Below are positions 51,366-61,922 of a stretch of 64,000 nt of DNA, piece after piece. The stretch covers positions 11,167,822 to 11,231,821 of the forward strand of contig OY365822.1 of the NCBI GenBank assembly GCA_959347315.1, written 5' to 3'. Source of the stretch: Bimastos eiseni. Taxonomy: Eukaryota; Annelida; Clitellata; Crassiclitellata; Lumbricidae. Under the pieces are notes generated by a model. It was not told the DNA's origin. It was given only the letters and a program-made list of their open reading frames with translations, and did no database searches. Numbering within the stretch: the first letter of the stretch is position 1; the number at the start of each line of letters is the position of its first letter. The translations under genes and the position numbers were made by a program.

Positions 51366-51519
51366 TCAGCTGAGCGAGTTGAAATCGCTGAGATTCAGAC
51401 AGGATTCCATGTCTGGAAAGTCCAGCTGGAGAGCCACCTCAAAGTCATTTGCATCCATATCGCCAGTCACGAAGCGCCAGTCAGCCATCAGCTGCGCAGA
51501 CAGAGGAGCTGACTCTGGC
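51366..51519 (-). CDS. MAPK7: MAPK7 last exon with stop
   Basis: It encodes PESAPLSAQLMADWRFVTG and DMDANDFEVALQLDFPDMES, then a stop at 51366-51368. The order matches the extreme C-terminus of ERK5 (ASLSASLLADW, DSPMLLADL). The acceptor is TTTTCCAG. An AATAAA on the minus strand at 51193-51188 may be the polyadenylation signal. Confidence 0.88.
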
Positions 51520-54500
51520 CTGGAAAAGAAGATGCAATGAGATTTAGCCACAGCCAACAACCTCTGATCTATGTTGAATAATGCATGTATAATGAGCAAG
51601 ATTATATCAATATCCATATCCTTGGTCTTAACAAATATCCAAATAACTATTTTACTGAGGAAAAAATGAAGGAGAAAAAGATCAGAGGAAGACCGAGAAC
51701 AATGATCTTGGACTGGATAATGGAAGGCGCGGCTACAAGAGGATGAAGGAGGATCCCAGAACAGAGAGAAGTGGCGACATTGCCATAAGAACGTGCCGAA
51801 AGAGCAGAAAGCTAAAGAAGAAGAATGGGCAAGACAGTTCTTACCTTTGCCACTGTTTGCAATCTGACAGTGCCCGTCCCAAGTCAGGAAAAATGAGGAG
51901 GTTGACGCTAATGATCTTTGTTATCACACAGTGTCATACAACAACTTACCTTCAGCTAGTTAAACATTTATCAATAGCGACCTCATATGGCCTTGACATT
52001 GCTCGTTTTTCAAGGAGATAATTCTAATTTGATTGAGTGAGATCTTTAACCCTACTTGCTGTTTTAAATGGATGTCCCGCCATTTAGGACTCCGTGCACA
52101 GACCGTGCTAGGTAAGATGGGTCATGGCAAATTTAAACTCGACGGAGGAGAGTAGGGTGAGCAAGACCATCGAGAACTCTATCTCATTTTCGTAAGCGAC
52201 AAAAAATGAATACAACACTAAGCACTTCATGTTAGCAAGCACAATATTCCAATAGCTTCATCAGAAGCTCACAATAGGAACAAGCAAGTAATAAGTGCTT
52301 CTGGAATTGCATAATGGATGCAAATGTACTCAATCATCTGGTACTGTACCCTCATCAATGTTGTTCATCTTTAGGAGCTCTTTACCTTAACTTCAGCCAG
52401 CCGTGGTCGCCAATCTCTAACACTCGGCAAAAAATGAATACAACACTAAGCACTTCATGTTAGCAAGCACAATATTCCAATAGCTTCATCAGAAGCTCAC
52501 AATAGGAACAAGCAAGTAATAAGTGCTTCTGGAATTGCATAATGGATGCAAATGTACTCGATCATCTGGTACTGTACCCTCATCAATGTTGTTCATCTTT
52601 AGGAGCTCTTTACCTTAACTTCAGCCAGCCGTGGTCGCCAATCTCTAACACTCGGCAATCGGGGGCAACTCACAGGTTCCACATGCTCGCACTGCCATCA
52701 GGCAGAATAGGGCTTTCTCGTCTGTAGGTCCCTCTGCTTCACCTGCTTTGTTTCCTGCCAGACCTGTGTAGCTCTTTTTCCTAAGCTACTTGAGACTTTG
52801 GCTAGAACTGGGTTGAGCCCCTCTGAATAGTTATCTCGAAGAGGTGCTATATAAATTCCATGGTCAGTTAGATAGAAATATCTTCCAGTTGCTCATTCAG
52901 GAGAGAATGAGGAATAACTCCTTGATATGCAGTGGATAAAGATGAAGTCTCTACAAGGAGTTGCAACCGGTCCCTTCAAGAGTTGCAACTGGTCCCTTCA
53001 AGAGTTGCAACCGGTTCCTTCACAGTGCCATTTAAAAGAGAGAACAAGCCCATGCTCCTGCTGTGCATGGCGAGCACTCTATGAAAGTCACATTGTGTCA
53101 CAGTCCTACCGAAAATATGAGCTGGGGCATGCTTCTTGCTCCCTTTGCCTCCAATCAATTACGTACTCAACTTCCCAGTCATTGACCCCTCAGGCTCCCG
53201 TTGACATGACGCTCGCTCCCAAGGGCCCGCTCTGATTGTACTAACATTAAAACTGACCATTTTGCAATGTTGGGGTCAGAAGCACTCCTGAGTTGTGGTA
53301 CTGAATGGAGGGGGGCTGTATAAAACACTGACATAAATGAATGAAATAAATAACCTACAATGCCTATTTTCAACCCAGCCACTCACCAATGGCAATGCAC
53401 ATATCCAGATGCATACATAACCCACATACAAACGCTAGACGACAAAACAATGACAAATTTGACCAGCAAAATAAACAAAGGCACCAACCCTTCGTTGGCA
53501 CCTCGATTATCTCCAGCGCCGGTGGATGCAATGAACGAACTGAAGTCAACGCCCACGCCGTAACCGAACCCGGTTCCGCGCGGCGTCTGAACTGTCAAGT
53601 CCTCAAGGTGAGATTTCGTCAATCGGTCGGTCACAATGTGCAGAGGGTCGACCATCGTCTCCTGGAAGAGGCTCCCCAACGACCCATCGCCTCCTCGCAA
53701 GAAACCGGACAGCGAGGGACAGACGACAGCCGGGTGCGACGTCGGAACAGTGTCACCACAGTCGTCCGACTGAGAAGAAAGTCGAGCGAGACTCTGAGCC
53801 TGTCCATCGCCCTTCGATGTGGGCGTACGCACGAGGAACTCCGGGAGGATGCCGACAGACGCCGAGTCGTTGAGCGCAAATCCTTGGCTCTCCTGTCGAT
53901 CGAGCGAATACTTCAGCGAGTCGCTCGAACCAGTCAGAGGGAGCATTCGGCGGTTGAGCGAGTACCGCTCGGGGTCGAAGTGTTTGGCTGCGAGCGCCTC
54001 GCTGTACGACGGAAGACAGTTGTGAGCGTTGATCGTCTGAAGGTCTGACGGGTGTCTGACAGCAGAAGGCAGCCACATCACTGGATCCCCTGGGGCGGTC
54101 AGACGAGGAAGGTCGTTCGAATATGACCCTGGCATGAGAGAGTAATCAGGCACTGGCCTCAGACCGGGCGACTGACCCGTTGGCAGCAGCATCGGCACGA
54201 ACCGGCTGCCGAAACCGGAAGGAGGTACCGTCGGGGCCCCCGTCCGATCCACAGGTGGCTCAACGGAGGATGGAATGCAGTTTAAAAGAGAAGGTGGACT
54301 GGACGTGTTGAAGCTAATAGGCAGACTGGACGTGTTGAAGGTGATAGGCAGTCTGGGAACAGAGGAATTGGTCACAGGCATCAAACCATTCGTGCCGGTA
54401 TGCGCCAGAGGGCCACCGTTTGTCAAGAGACCCGCATATGTCGACGCAGGGGTGTTACCTTGGGTGAGGCAGTGGTTTTGAAATGCATTGGAGGTACATG

Positions 54501-57500
54501 TGGACGAGGAAGTGGTGCAGTTTGATTGTTGCTGTTGATTCTGAGAGGATTTCTGCATCGACTGCCATCGTTCAAGCACCGTTCTATCTGCATCTGTCAG
54601 ATACGGACCCTTTGGCGAAGAGACGTCTAAAGAAAAAGAACAAATAAGCAGAACTTGCAATTACCTTACAATTACCCAAACAAGTAAGAATGGACGCAAG
54701 ATGCTTGTTTGTTTTGCTAACTCTTTATTGAGTCGCAAAAATGCATTGTTCCCACTAGCATAAGTTATCCTAAATATCAAGAACTGAGGCCTCGTTCTAC
54801 AGTAAATAATGCTAAAATCAATAAAATAGTCAACCACGAGTTCTATAAACCAGTAAAGCAGTACAACCACTATGTCCACCGCCTTCATTTCCTAACCATG
54901 CACTCCGGAATTCTTTGCCCCCACCCATTAATAATGGACATCATGAACTTTACATTACCTGGAAAAGATGATCGTAATCACATATCCTATCTCTTTTACA
55001 AAAGGAACATCCAAATGCACTGCTCATGTTGCCCTGAGAAGCCTCAACCCATGTCATCTGCATCTCTATCAGCTTAGTTAATGTAGTGGCTAGTAAGTAT
55101 GCTATACTGTTAAACGAGAAATTGGGACTCAAATCCGTGCCAGAGCCAAAAAAAAATCGATATTTCTGCCCCACCTGTGTCCCTTCGTTGACTAAGCTGT
55201 GATGATTATACTGTCAATGGGAAGATGAGACAGAGAAGGAAGATGACTAGACACCCTTCCTCATAAGCCGAGACCAGGAAAACGAAGTCGCTTACATTTA
55301 ACAGTTCAAAAGTGACTACTCTCCTTCTTCATGGTCTACATCTTTTTGAAGGGCCTTACACACCGGGAGGCATCAGAATAGATCAATGAAATTTGATATA
55401 GCATCTCTTCAAGAAATCTACTCAGAGGTGCTCTCTGCGCTAGCTTACATGATGTTAAATGCTATTTCAACGAGTGTTAGAACAGTTAGCAAAACAGTGC
55501 GCAGTAAGCTAAAAGAGTCACCAATGCGTGGTCTACGCACAAGTGTTGACCAGCTTCACAGATGCATAAACACAACACAATACCATGCAATGTTTTAGTC
55601 TGAGCAATGTGGAGAATGAATGAACGAAGGGGTAGAGACCTCGACCCTTCTTCTTCTTTCTCTCGAGAGCCTTTTCCTGCTTCAGACGTCGCTTCTCTTC
55701 GCGTTTCTTCTGCATCTGAATCGCGGCCCTAGGCTTCGACGGCATCTTCAGCTTCTGACTGAGTTCTTCAGAAAAAAAATATCTCCATTGTAATGTAATG
55801 TAATGGAATATTTGTATAGCACCACTGCAGCAGCACTCGTAACAGGCATCTATGCTTGGACAAGAAAACAGGAAAGTCTTAAAGCGTCTCTGGAACTGGG
55901 AAGGTGAGAGGGCTAGCAACACCAAATCCAAGGACTATTACAAGGGACCATTAACACAATCATTATCATTTCCATTAATAAATTCTACTGATTAACTTTA
56001 TTTATAATGATTAATCAAAGACCACTTGTTATACTTGATAAGATACACCGGTATTATAGCCATCATGATTGTATTGTCAACAGAATGCATGCTGACTAGA
56101 ACCTAGCGGTGTCAACATGTCAACAGTTAACCATCAAAAAATAATTGCAAACAACCATATAATTAAGATTATTTTCTCAAATTATTTTACATTAGTTGTG
56201 CAGATGGTTTTTTTCAGTAGACAATGTGTTACAAAAATGACTGCATTGAAGCATTGGATGACCATAGATATTATTAGATAGAATTAGATAACCATAGATA
56301 AGCACTTAATTTACTAACTAAATTCTCTACTTGCAGTCAACCGTACATAAGCTATCATTCAGTCCAGGAATACATGGCATCCCGATTGTTCCAATTCGAG
56401 GAAATTAAATTATTATTATTACTTACTTATTATTATCGCTTCATCTTGCGGGATCTTGCGTACTGTGGGCACTTCTGAACGGAGCACCCAACTAGTCGCA
56501 TGTGGCACATTGGCTGATTGGCTAGAGCGGTCGGTCTGTAACGAGGAGAGTACACGGGTTCGACCGTCGTCCGAGGTGGTCACTGTGTAGGGACCTTGAG
56601 CAAGTCTTTTGCGCACAATTGCTCTGTAATATATCTGCTATTGCGCCATTGAGGTGTGTGTGTGCACTTACGAGTAAAAATGAAACCCTTGAAAACAGGC
56701 CAATATCAAATTTCAGTTGTATTATATTGTCTAAGAAGGGCAATATCAAATTACAGTTGTATTGTATCGTAGATTCATTTTACAAATGCTTATATGCAAT
56801 ACAATACCACGCGACTTGTGAGTAAGATAATGCAGACCGAGTGACCTCCGTACCTATTCTCTGCTTCCTGAGCTCCGTGTTTAACAGAGCTGCCTTGATC
56901 TTTGCCTTGGCGTCCAACTGTGAACTCAACTCTGACAGCATGTCTTTATCATTGCAAGGCACAACGGCCGACTCCTCCTCCGACTCCTCGATAGATGTAA
57001 TGATGCACTTCTCTTCTAGCTTGGCGCTTAACATCTTCACATCGGAATCCAGCTGGTACTGCTGCTGGTGTTGATTCACCGCCAGCATCCCAACATCGCC
57101 CCTGGCGCTCTTCATCTCAACATCAACGCATCCGCCCGAAGAAGGATGATGGCTGTCGTTGGAAGCAAGTGTTATTTCAATCTTCAGTGGACTCCTGTTG
57201 GTTGCTCCATCAATGTTGTCGTAAGCCACATCATACTTATTCACCAAATCAATCGTTTGGCTCAATTCTGACACAATGGCAGATGATCTGGAATTCTTAT
57301 TGTCTGCGAGCTTTAACTGTTCATCGAGCGACTGCCACCGATCACGGCTTGGTTCGTCAACGCCCCCTTGATCCGTTGGGGTGGCTGAAGGGCAGAAGCT
57401 GTTCCCAGCAGTGTCGTTGCTCCGTGTTGGTGCGTGATAATCAAGAATCTCCTTGCTTATTACATCTCGAAGGATTTTTGACTGCAGCTCCTAATTTTAA

Positions 57501-59812
57501 AAAAAATCAAAAGAATAATCAGTTTATGACTGTTTAACAAAATCGTCCTATAACAACAGACTTTATCATGTTGTCCAAGGTTCAAATTCTATCTTTCCCT
57601 ATAATATTATCTTCACTGGCTTTCCAGAATTTCGGATATCTTACAGCTCTTCTTGAGGTAACAGAAATACCACACTAAAGAGTCGCATTTCTGTGTGACC
57701 ATCCACAAATAAATTAATTTTTTCATAGCAACAAATAATAAAAAAAGTAAATGAAGTATATATAGCAAAAAAGAAAAGCCCTCCCAAACATCATACCGAT
57801 ATTGAAGAGAATGGGCATTTATCAACGAATGACATAGAGGCAAAGAAAGCCTTACAACACAGGTTATGCTGTAACCCATTCCAGAATTACGGGTTGATCT
57901 TGAAAAATAAAAAAATGCACTGTGATAGCAATCTTCTATGTATATCACGGTTTAAACAGATATTGAAAGCATCAGTTATGTTGTCCGAACAGTTTTTATC
58001 GTTATTACTGTCATGACTGAGATTTTTGCCAAAGGCGCTAAAGAAATGCATTGGAACTCAGAGGCTGCATGGAGGACAGCTAACGATGAATTGGAGGGAG
58101 GACGGCAGAGGGCATCTACCTTATACGCCTTCAGAGACTATCGATATGCACTTAAGGAGCGACCGGTCGACAAGGTCAGCCACGCGAATCGCCACGAAGA
58201 CGAAATTTGACGCCAGAGGCTGAATCTAATGTCTTAGCTGTTCGTCCAGGGATAGCAGTCACTTTAGCAACGATTCATCAACAAGAGTCCTCCAGACGCC
58301 AGGGCAGCGATCGGTAATATGAGACTAAAGCAACTGGTCTCGGCTGGTTCCGACGCCCAATGAACCGAGGGCAGGCGGTAAAAGAGACGCTAGGATATTA
58401 ATGGGTCGATGGCGGGAGGAATTTAACCTCCGGAGGCCTATGATCTTCTTTGACGTTGATAACTCTTTAATCTCAACGGACCTCTAAAACGCCATTAAGG
58501 GTAGGCTAAGAAGTGACACGAACTTTAGTAGTAGAGGGGGTTCCCACCAACCAGCATCGAGGGGTGGGCAAGTGAGGGTCTAGGTGGACCAATGGGACAG
58601 CAGGATCGTAGTCTGTATCACATGAGCGATGGCGGAGGACGGGGTTTATCTGCTGTAGCAAGGAGGGCTGCAGCATAGAGTGTCTGGACTTAGAAGGACG
58701 TCGGAGGCCATCAAGAACAGGGCGTAGAACGTGACGATCTTCGAGAACCAAGTCGACCTCTGTCCAGTTAATTTTTAAGCTATGCGTAGATAGATAGTTA
58801 TATATAAAATATTAATATATTCTTTAAACATCAAGAAGCGTCGTTGTTCGTGTTTGGTGGATGAGAAAACAAACCGTCATGGATCAAGAAGGATCGTGAC
58901 AATTACTATTACAGCAATTTTATATAGCACCAATTAAAGATTGACTACACAAAGCATTCTCAGCTCAACCCCAGCCGAAAAGGACAATCTTAAGAGTAGA
59001 GAAAAATCATGAGTTAAGCTCTGTTTGTCTTTTTAAAAGTGGTGCTATAAAAATACACAGTCATGGATGGTAGCAAGAAATCATTTCAACACAAGCTTCC
59101 AGTTCAAGTCCTTGTAAATGAAATGAACAAGGTCAGGTCCGAGCACTGGGTGTAAACGCTTGGGGTGAACCAAAACTCGATTCAGCCGTATTTCATAGTA
59201 CTTAGCATTACTCGGACAAACAATGGGTCCGAATTTTAATAAAGTAAGATTTCTGATTTTCTGTTTTTACAATGAAAATCAATTTTTATATTTACAAAGC
59301 GACAATCGACCTAATTAAAAATAAAAACACTGTAACTAGTAGTACTTACTAGATACTACTTCCTGGAGTAAACTGAGACACAACCAAAAATTCATAAAAA
59401 TTGTGTAAACTGTTAAACTAAAAATCAAGAGAACAAGACTTTTAAAAATAATCCAAACTCGGACTCAGTACAACTTATCCAAACTCGGGCTCGGTACAAC
59501 TTAACTCATAAAATTCGGTAATCAGCAGGAAATTGACACTCGGTTCATCCCTAGTAAATGTCATCTGGTAACAAACCTTTTTATCAAAGAGATCCTTGAA
59601 CTGTTTCTCGAAGCTGAAGTCGAACGGGGGAGTGCAGACAGGCTCATCGTCGGGTTCGTGGTACGTGCTCAGGTACGGGTCCTGCAGGGCCTCGTTAACC
59701 GTCAGTCGGTCCTTTGGATCCAGACTCAGAAAGCGACGTAGCAGACGAATGGCCTTCGGAGTGGCGCCTGGAAAAAGCTCTCCAAAGTCCGCAGCCGGTT
59801 TCTTAGGAAATT
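51366..59812 (-). CDS. MAPK7: Mitogen-activated protein kinase 7 (ERK5), 5'-partial: kinase end, NLS region and C-terminal tail
   Basis: Five exons are visible in coding order: 59812-59577, 57490-56854, 55765-55640, 54626 to about 53489, and 51519-51366. They give the end of the kinase C-lobe (LFPGATPKAIRLLRRFL, DPKDRLTVNEALQDPYLSTY, HEPDDEPVCTPPFDF), the post-kinase linker, a Lys/Arg-rich nuclear localisation segment (KKREEKRRLKQEKALERKKK), and the transcriptional tail with ERK5 motifs LTDADRTVLERW, GTGFGYGVGVDF and LSAQLMADW. ERK5 acts in the MEK5 stress and growth-factor pathway, and its tail works as a nuclear coactivator. Only ERK5 has this long tail among MAP kinases. The N-lobe and catalytic loop lie right of the window. 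Phases fit at all joins except the last, where the donor is uncertain. A retrotransposon sits in the upstream intron. Confidence 0.93.
51660..51840 (+). mobile_element. LINE C-terminal fragment
   Basis: The reading KKIRGRPRTMILDWIMEG resembles the GRxxKTWxD block of LINE polyprotein ends. A repeat shared with 4370 and 31835 follows at 51845-51950. It lies just upstream of the last MAPK7 exon in gene order. Confidence 0.5.
51845..51950 (+). repeat. Dispersed repeat (GACAGTGCC..CCCAAG unit), copy 3
   Basis: Its core TCTGACAGTGCCCGTCCCAA and, later, GACGCTAATGATCTT with TCACACAGTGTC recurs at 4410-4510 and 31850-31940. It is probably a LINE or SINE tail segment. Confidence 0.6.
52201..52656. 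repeat. 228-bp tandem duplication
   Basis: The block beginning AAAAAATGAATACAACACTA at 52201 is repeated at 52429 with almost no differences, so the duplication is recent. Part of the unit also recurs near 50300. It lies in the last MAPK7 intron. Confidence 0.85.
52680..52865 (+). mobile_element. LINE 3'-end fragment with GGTGCTATATAAAT tail
   Basis: The tail GAGGTGCTATATAAATTCC ends this segment. A broken C-terminal reading of LINE type lies before it. Confidence 0.45.
52957..53025. repeat. MAPK7: Three 22-bp units (AGTTGCAACCGGTCCCTTCA..)
   Basis: Three adjacent units in the last MAPK7 intron differ by one or two bases. Confidence 0.85.
53489..54626 (-). CDS. MAPK7: MAPK7 exon: Ser/Pro/Gln-rich transactivation tail
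   Basis: The exon encodes about 380 residues. LTDADRTVLERWQSMQ and RLTKSHLEDLTVQTPRG, then GFGYGVGVDFSSF, match conserved islands of the vertebrate ERK5 tail. A Gln/Ser-rich run (QNQQQQSNCTTSSST) lies near the start. The frame is open past the end, so the donor is uncertain: 53502 has the better sequence (CGAG|GTGCC) but leaves phase 1, while 53489 gives the phase 2 that the last exon needs. Confidence 0.88.
55640..55765 (-). CDS. MAPK7: MAPK7 exon: basic nuclear-localisation segment
   Basis: It encodes LSQKLKMPSKPRAAIQMQKK and then a run of Arg, Lys and Glu ending KKKKGR. This is the ERK5 region that carries the bipartite nuclear localisation signal. The donor could be at 55640 (CGAG|GTCT, preferred) or six bases earlier; both keep phase 1. 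Confidence 0.9.
55780..55930 (-). mobile_element. LINE 3'-end fragment in MAPK7 intron
   Basis: The minus strand reads LSPSQFQRRFKTFLFS, then a GGTGCTATACAAATATTCC-like tail, the same C-terminal signature seen at 850-1085. Confidence 0.55.
56501..56725 (+). mobile_element. tRNA-derived SINE, copy 3, in MAPK7 intron
   Basis: The head has TGGCTGATTGGCTAGAGC and GGTTCGACC, the body AATTGCTCTG, and the tail CCAATATCAAATTTC. A second partial tail follows at 56735-56765. Confidence 0.78.
56854..57490 (-). CDS. MAPK7: MAPK7 exon: post-kinase linker
   Basis: It starts ELQSKILRDVISKEILDYH, matching the ERK5 stretch ERIKEAIVAEIEDFH after the kinase. It then runs through a low-conservation acidic linker (ESEEESAVVPCNDKD) to KAKIKAALLNTELRKQRI, which matches ERK5 TKAALKAALLKS. 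The exon is 637 bp and ends in phase 1. Confidence 0.93.
58009..58901. mobile_element. Solo LTR with 5-bp target duplication ATTAC
   Basis: The segment starts TGTCATGAC and ends GATCGTGACA, with inverted ends TGTCA/TGACA. It is flanked on both sides by ATTAC (58004-58008 and 58902-58906). The length of 893 bp and the 5-bp duplication fit an LTR left by recombination between the two LTRs of an element. No coding motif is present. It lies in the MAPK7 intron between 57490 and 59577. It is not the same LTR as the one at 60034. Confidence 0.75.
59577..59812 (-). CDS. MAPK7: MAPK7 exon: end of kinase domain
   Basis: It encodes about 78 residues from EFPKKPAADFGELFPGA to FKDLFDKK, kinase subdomain XI and the flanking helix. 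The acceptor is TTCTGTAG and the donor AAAAAG|GTTTG. It ends in phase 0, joining the next exon. Confidence 0.95.
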
Positions 59813-60033
59813 CTACAGAAACGACAAACGCGGTTGACTGGTTTAGTAATGTATGCTGCGTATGACCATTTACATAGCGCCTAATAAAAACTTCACAAAG
59901 GTGCAGAACATAGGAAGTAATAGTAACAAGACGATTTATGTAGCGCCATGGAGTAGCGAAGGCAAACGAAAATGGCGCTGTATGTAAGTTAAATAACAAA
60001 GATGGTCATATGATACTTAAAAGCCATAGCCAT

Positions 60034-60231
60034 TGTGACGACCGTTTTCACTTCCAACCACGTTTAATAAATTTACATTTATTAAAAACATAAAATCAAT
60101 GCTCTTTTTGAATCCCGACCTTCTCCTTCTACGCCCAATCTCGTTGTGTTCTCCACCCCTCGACACTGCCTCCCTGCTCTCTCCTTCTCTCTCCGTCAGT
60201 CCGTCCGCAGTCCCCACACGTGACTCTCACA
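60034..60231 (-). repeat. 3' LTR of the Gmr1-like element
   Basis: The 198-bp segment begins TGTGA and ends TCACA, so the ends are inverted repeats of TGTGA. It directly abuts a polypurine tract and contains AATAAA on the minus strand. The outer flank GCCAT (60029-60033) is the candidate 5-bp target duplication, to be matched beyond the window. The LTR is short for the class. Confidence 0.75.
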
Positions 60232-60233
60232 TA

Positions 60234-60247
60234 CGCCCCCCTCTTTT
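60234..60247 (-). promoter_or_regulatory. Polypurine tract (plus-strand cDNA primer site)
   Basis: The minus strand reads AAAAGAGGGGGGCG just inside the LTR. This is the usual primer for second-strand synthesis and it fixes the LTR edge. Confidence 0.75.
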
Positions 60248-60659
60248 AAGACAATGTTCTGGTAGGTAAAATTAAAAGACAAGGGTACCAGAACATTGGC
60301 TTGACGCAATAAATTAATAACACTCAACAAATGAGAATCACAGAAATATGCAAACAAAGCCAATCAAAAACATAACTAATCTATCTGCCCCTTTAAACTT
60401 CAAACAAAAACAGAACTTAGTAGTTCTATCGTGCCAACCAGGCATATACGAACACATAAAATAAACCTCAGAGTCATCCTATACATCAGTCATCAAGTCA
60501 ATCGTTCGTTTCCCACCATAGATCACTCTAAAACACACTAATAACATTAACATCTTACTAGCAATCCATGCTTAAAACAATCTTACAAGTGTTTCACAAT
60601 TGTTACATAAACTATTCTCTTCACATGACTATCTATAACAGATTATCAATTACACAGGG
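60248..60659 (-). other. Retrotransposon 3' untranslated stretch
   Basis: About 410 bases lie between the RNase H stop and the polypurine tract. No ORF or motif is recognised. Confidence 0.6.
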
Positions 60660-61919
60660 TCAGAATAATCTTGAGAGTGCATCACAGTTGTTATTTAAAG
60701 ATCCCTTTCGATGTCTAACCTTAATGTCAAACTGTTGTAAGGCTAAAGCCCATCGAGTTAACTTCGAGTTATTGGGAGCACATGCAGTTAAATACTTCAA
60801 AGGGTTATGATCAGTATACAAGAGAATTTTAGCTCCTAACAGATAATGTTCAAACCTTTGCAAAGCAAAAATCACTGTGTAACTCTCCTTTTCAATAGTA
60901 CTCCACTTTTGTTGAGTGGTTGACAATTTACGAGATGCAAAAGAAATGGGTTTCTCCAATCCATTAACCAACTGTGCTAAACAAACTCCTACTGCATAAT
61001 CAGATGCATCTGTCTGAATAATAAATGCCTTATGAAAGTCAGGTGCAGCCAAAACCAAAGAACCACTTAGTGCTTGTTTTAACTTACTAAAAGCATCATA
61101 TGCTCGACCTGGTGAATTCAACTGAAACATCTTATTTCCCTTAGTTAACTCAGTTAATGGCAAAGCTATATTGGCATAATCAGGAATATGAGCTCTATAA
61201 TATCCTGCCAGACCTAGAAACTGTCTAAGTTCATTCTTAGTGGTTGGTAGAGGAATCCTCTGAATGGCCATAATTTTATCCGGACCTACCTCTTTAACTC
61301 CAGAACCTAGCAAATGACCAAGCCACTTAACTTTGTCTTTACCAAACACACACTTAGAAAGCTTCAGTGTCAAACCTGATTTGCTAATAGATGTTAACAC
61401 CCTCTCTAAATGAAGTAGATGATCCTTCCAAGAATTAGAGTGCACTGCAAAATCATCTATATATGCATCAGCATAATCAGAATGAGGTTCCAAAATCTTA
61501 TTAGCAATGCGTTGGTACGTTGCACTAGCTCCTTTTAAACCGAAAGGCATCCGTAACCACTGATACAACCCTCTATGTGTCACAAAAGCAGTAAGTTCTT
61601 GAGACTCTGGTTGCATCGGGACTTGCCAAAATCCTGAAGAACAATCTAAAGTTGTAATGTAATGAGAATTGGCTACTTGAATAATTAAATCCTCAGACTG
61701 ACACATAGGAAAACAATCAGATACAGAAAAAGAATTGACCTCTCGAAAGTCACAACACAATCTAAGACTTTTGCCATCAGCCTTCCGTACACAAACAATA
61801 GGATGTGCCCATGGACTGTTTGATTCCACAATCAATCCCTCATCCAACAATTGATTAATCTGACAGTCAACCTCTTCTTTAAACAATTGGGGTACTCTAT
61901 ATGGTTTCTGCCTTCGCGG
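60660..61919 (-). CDS. pol: Retrotransposon reverse transcriptase-RNase H segment
   Basis: This segment follows the TGA in the same frame and begins PRRQKPYRVPQLFKEEV, the usual start of a Gypsy reverse transcriptase. RT motifs are LRLCCDFREVN, TLDCSSGFWQVPM, LRMPFGLKGASATYQR and the active-site box AYIDDFAVHS. RNase H follows with TDASDYAVGV, the Glu of TIEKESYTV, YTDHNPLKYL and NNCDALSRLF. There is no start codon suited to independent translation at its head (the first candidate is a TTG), so it should be expressed as part of the upstream frame. Length and motifs are complete. Confidence 0.94.
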   Translation of the reverse strand, partial: PRRQKPYRVPQLFKEEVDCQINQLLDEGLIVESNSPWAHPIVCVRKADGKSLRLCCDFREVNSFSVSDCFPMCQSEDLIIQVANSHYITTLDCSSGFWQVPMQPESQELTAFVTHRGLYQWLRMPFGLKGASATYQRIANKILEPHSDYADAYIDDFAVHSNSWKDHLLHLERVLTSISKSGLTLKLSKCVFGKDKVKWLGHLLGSGVKEVGPDKIMAIQRIPLPTTKNELRQFLGLAGYYRAHIPDYANIALPLTELTKGNKMFQLNSPGRAYDAFSKLKQALSGSLVLAAPDFHKAFIIQTDASDYAVGVCLAQLVNGLEKPISFASRKLSTTQQKWSTIEKESYTVIFALQRFEHYLLGAKILLYTDHNPLKYLTACAPNNSKLTRWALALQQFDIKVRHRKGSLNNNCDALSRLF

Positions 61920-61922
61920 TCA
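61920..61922 (-). other. In-frame TGA between integrase and reverse transcriptase
   Basis: The stop lies in the same frame as both segments and inside the conserved GD..P.RQ.PYR.P motif that precedes Gypsy reverse transcriptases. The base after it is C. It is either a single inactivating change or a site of stop-codon suppression. Confidence 0.9.

Noticed and set aside
53389..54048. 219-codon plus-strand ORF
   Set aside because: It is the antisense shadow of the MAPK7 tail exon.
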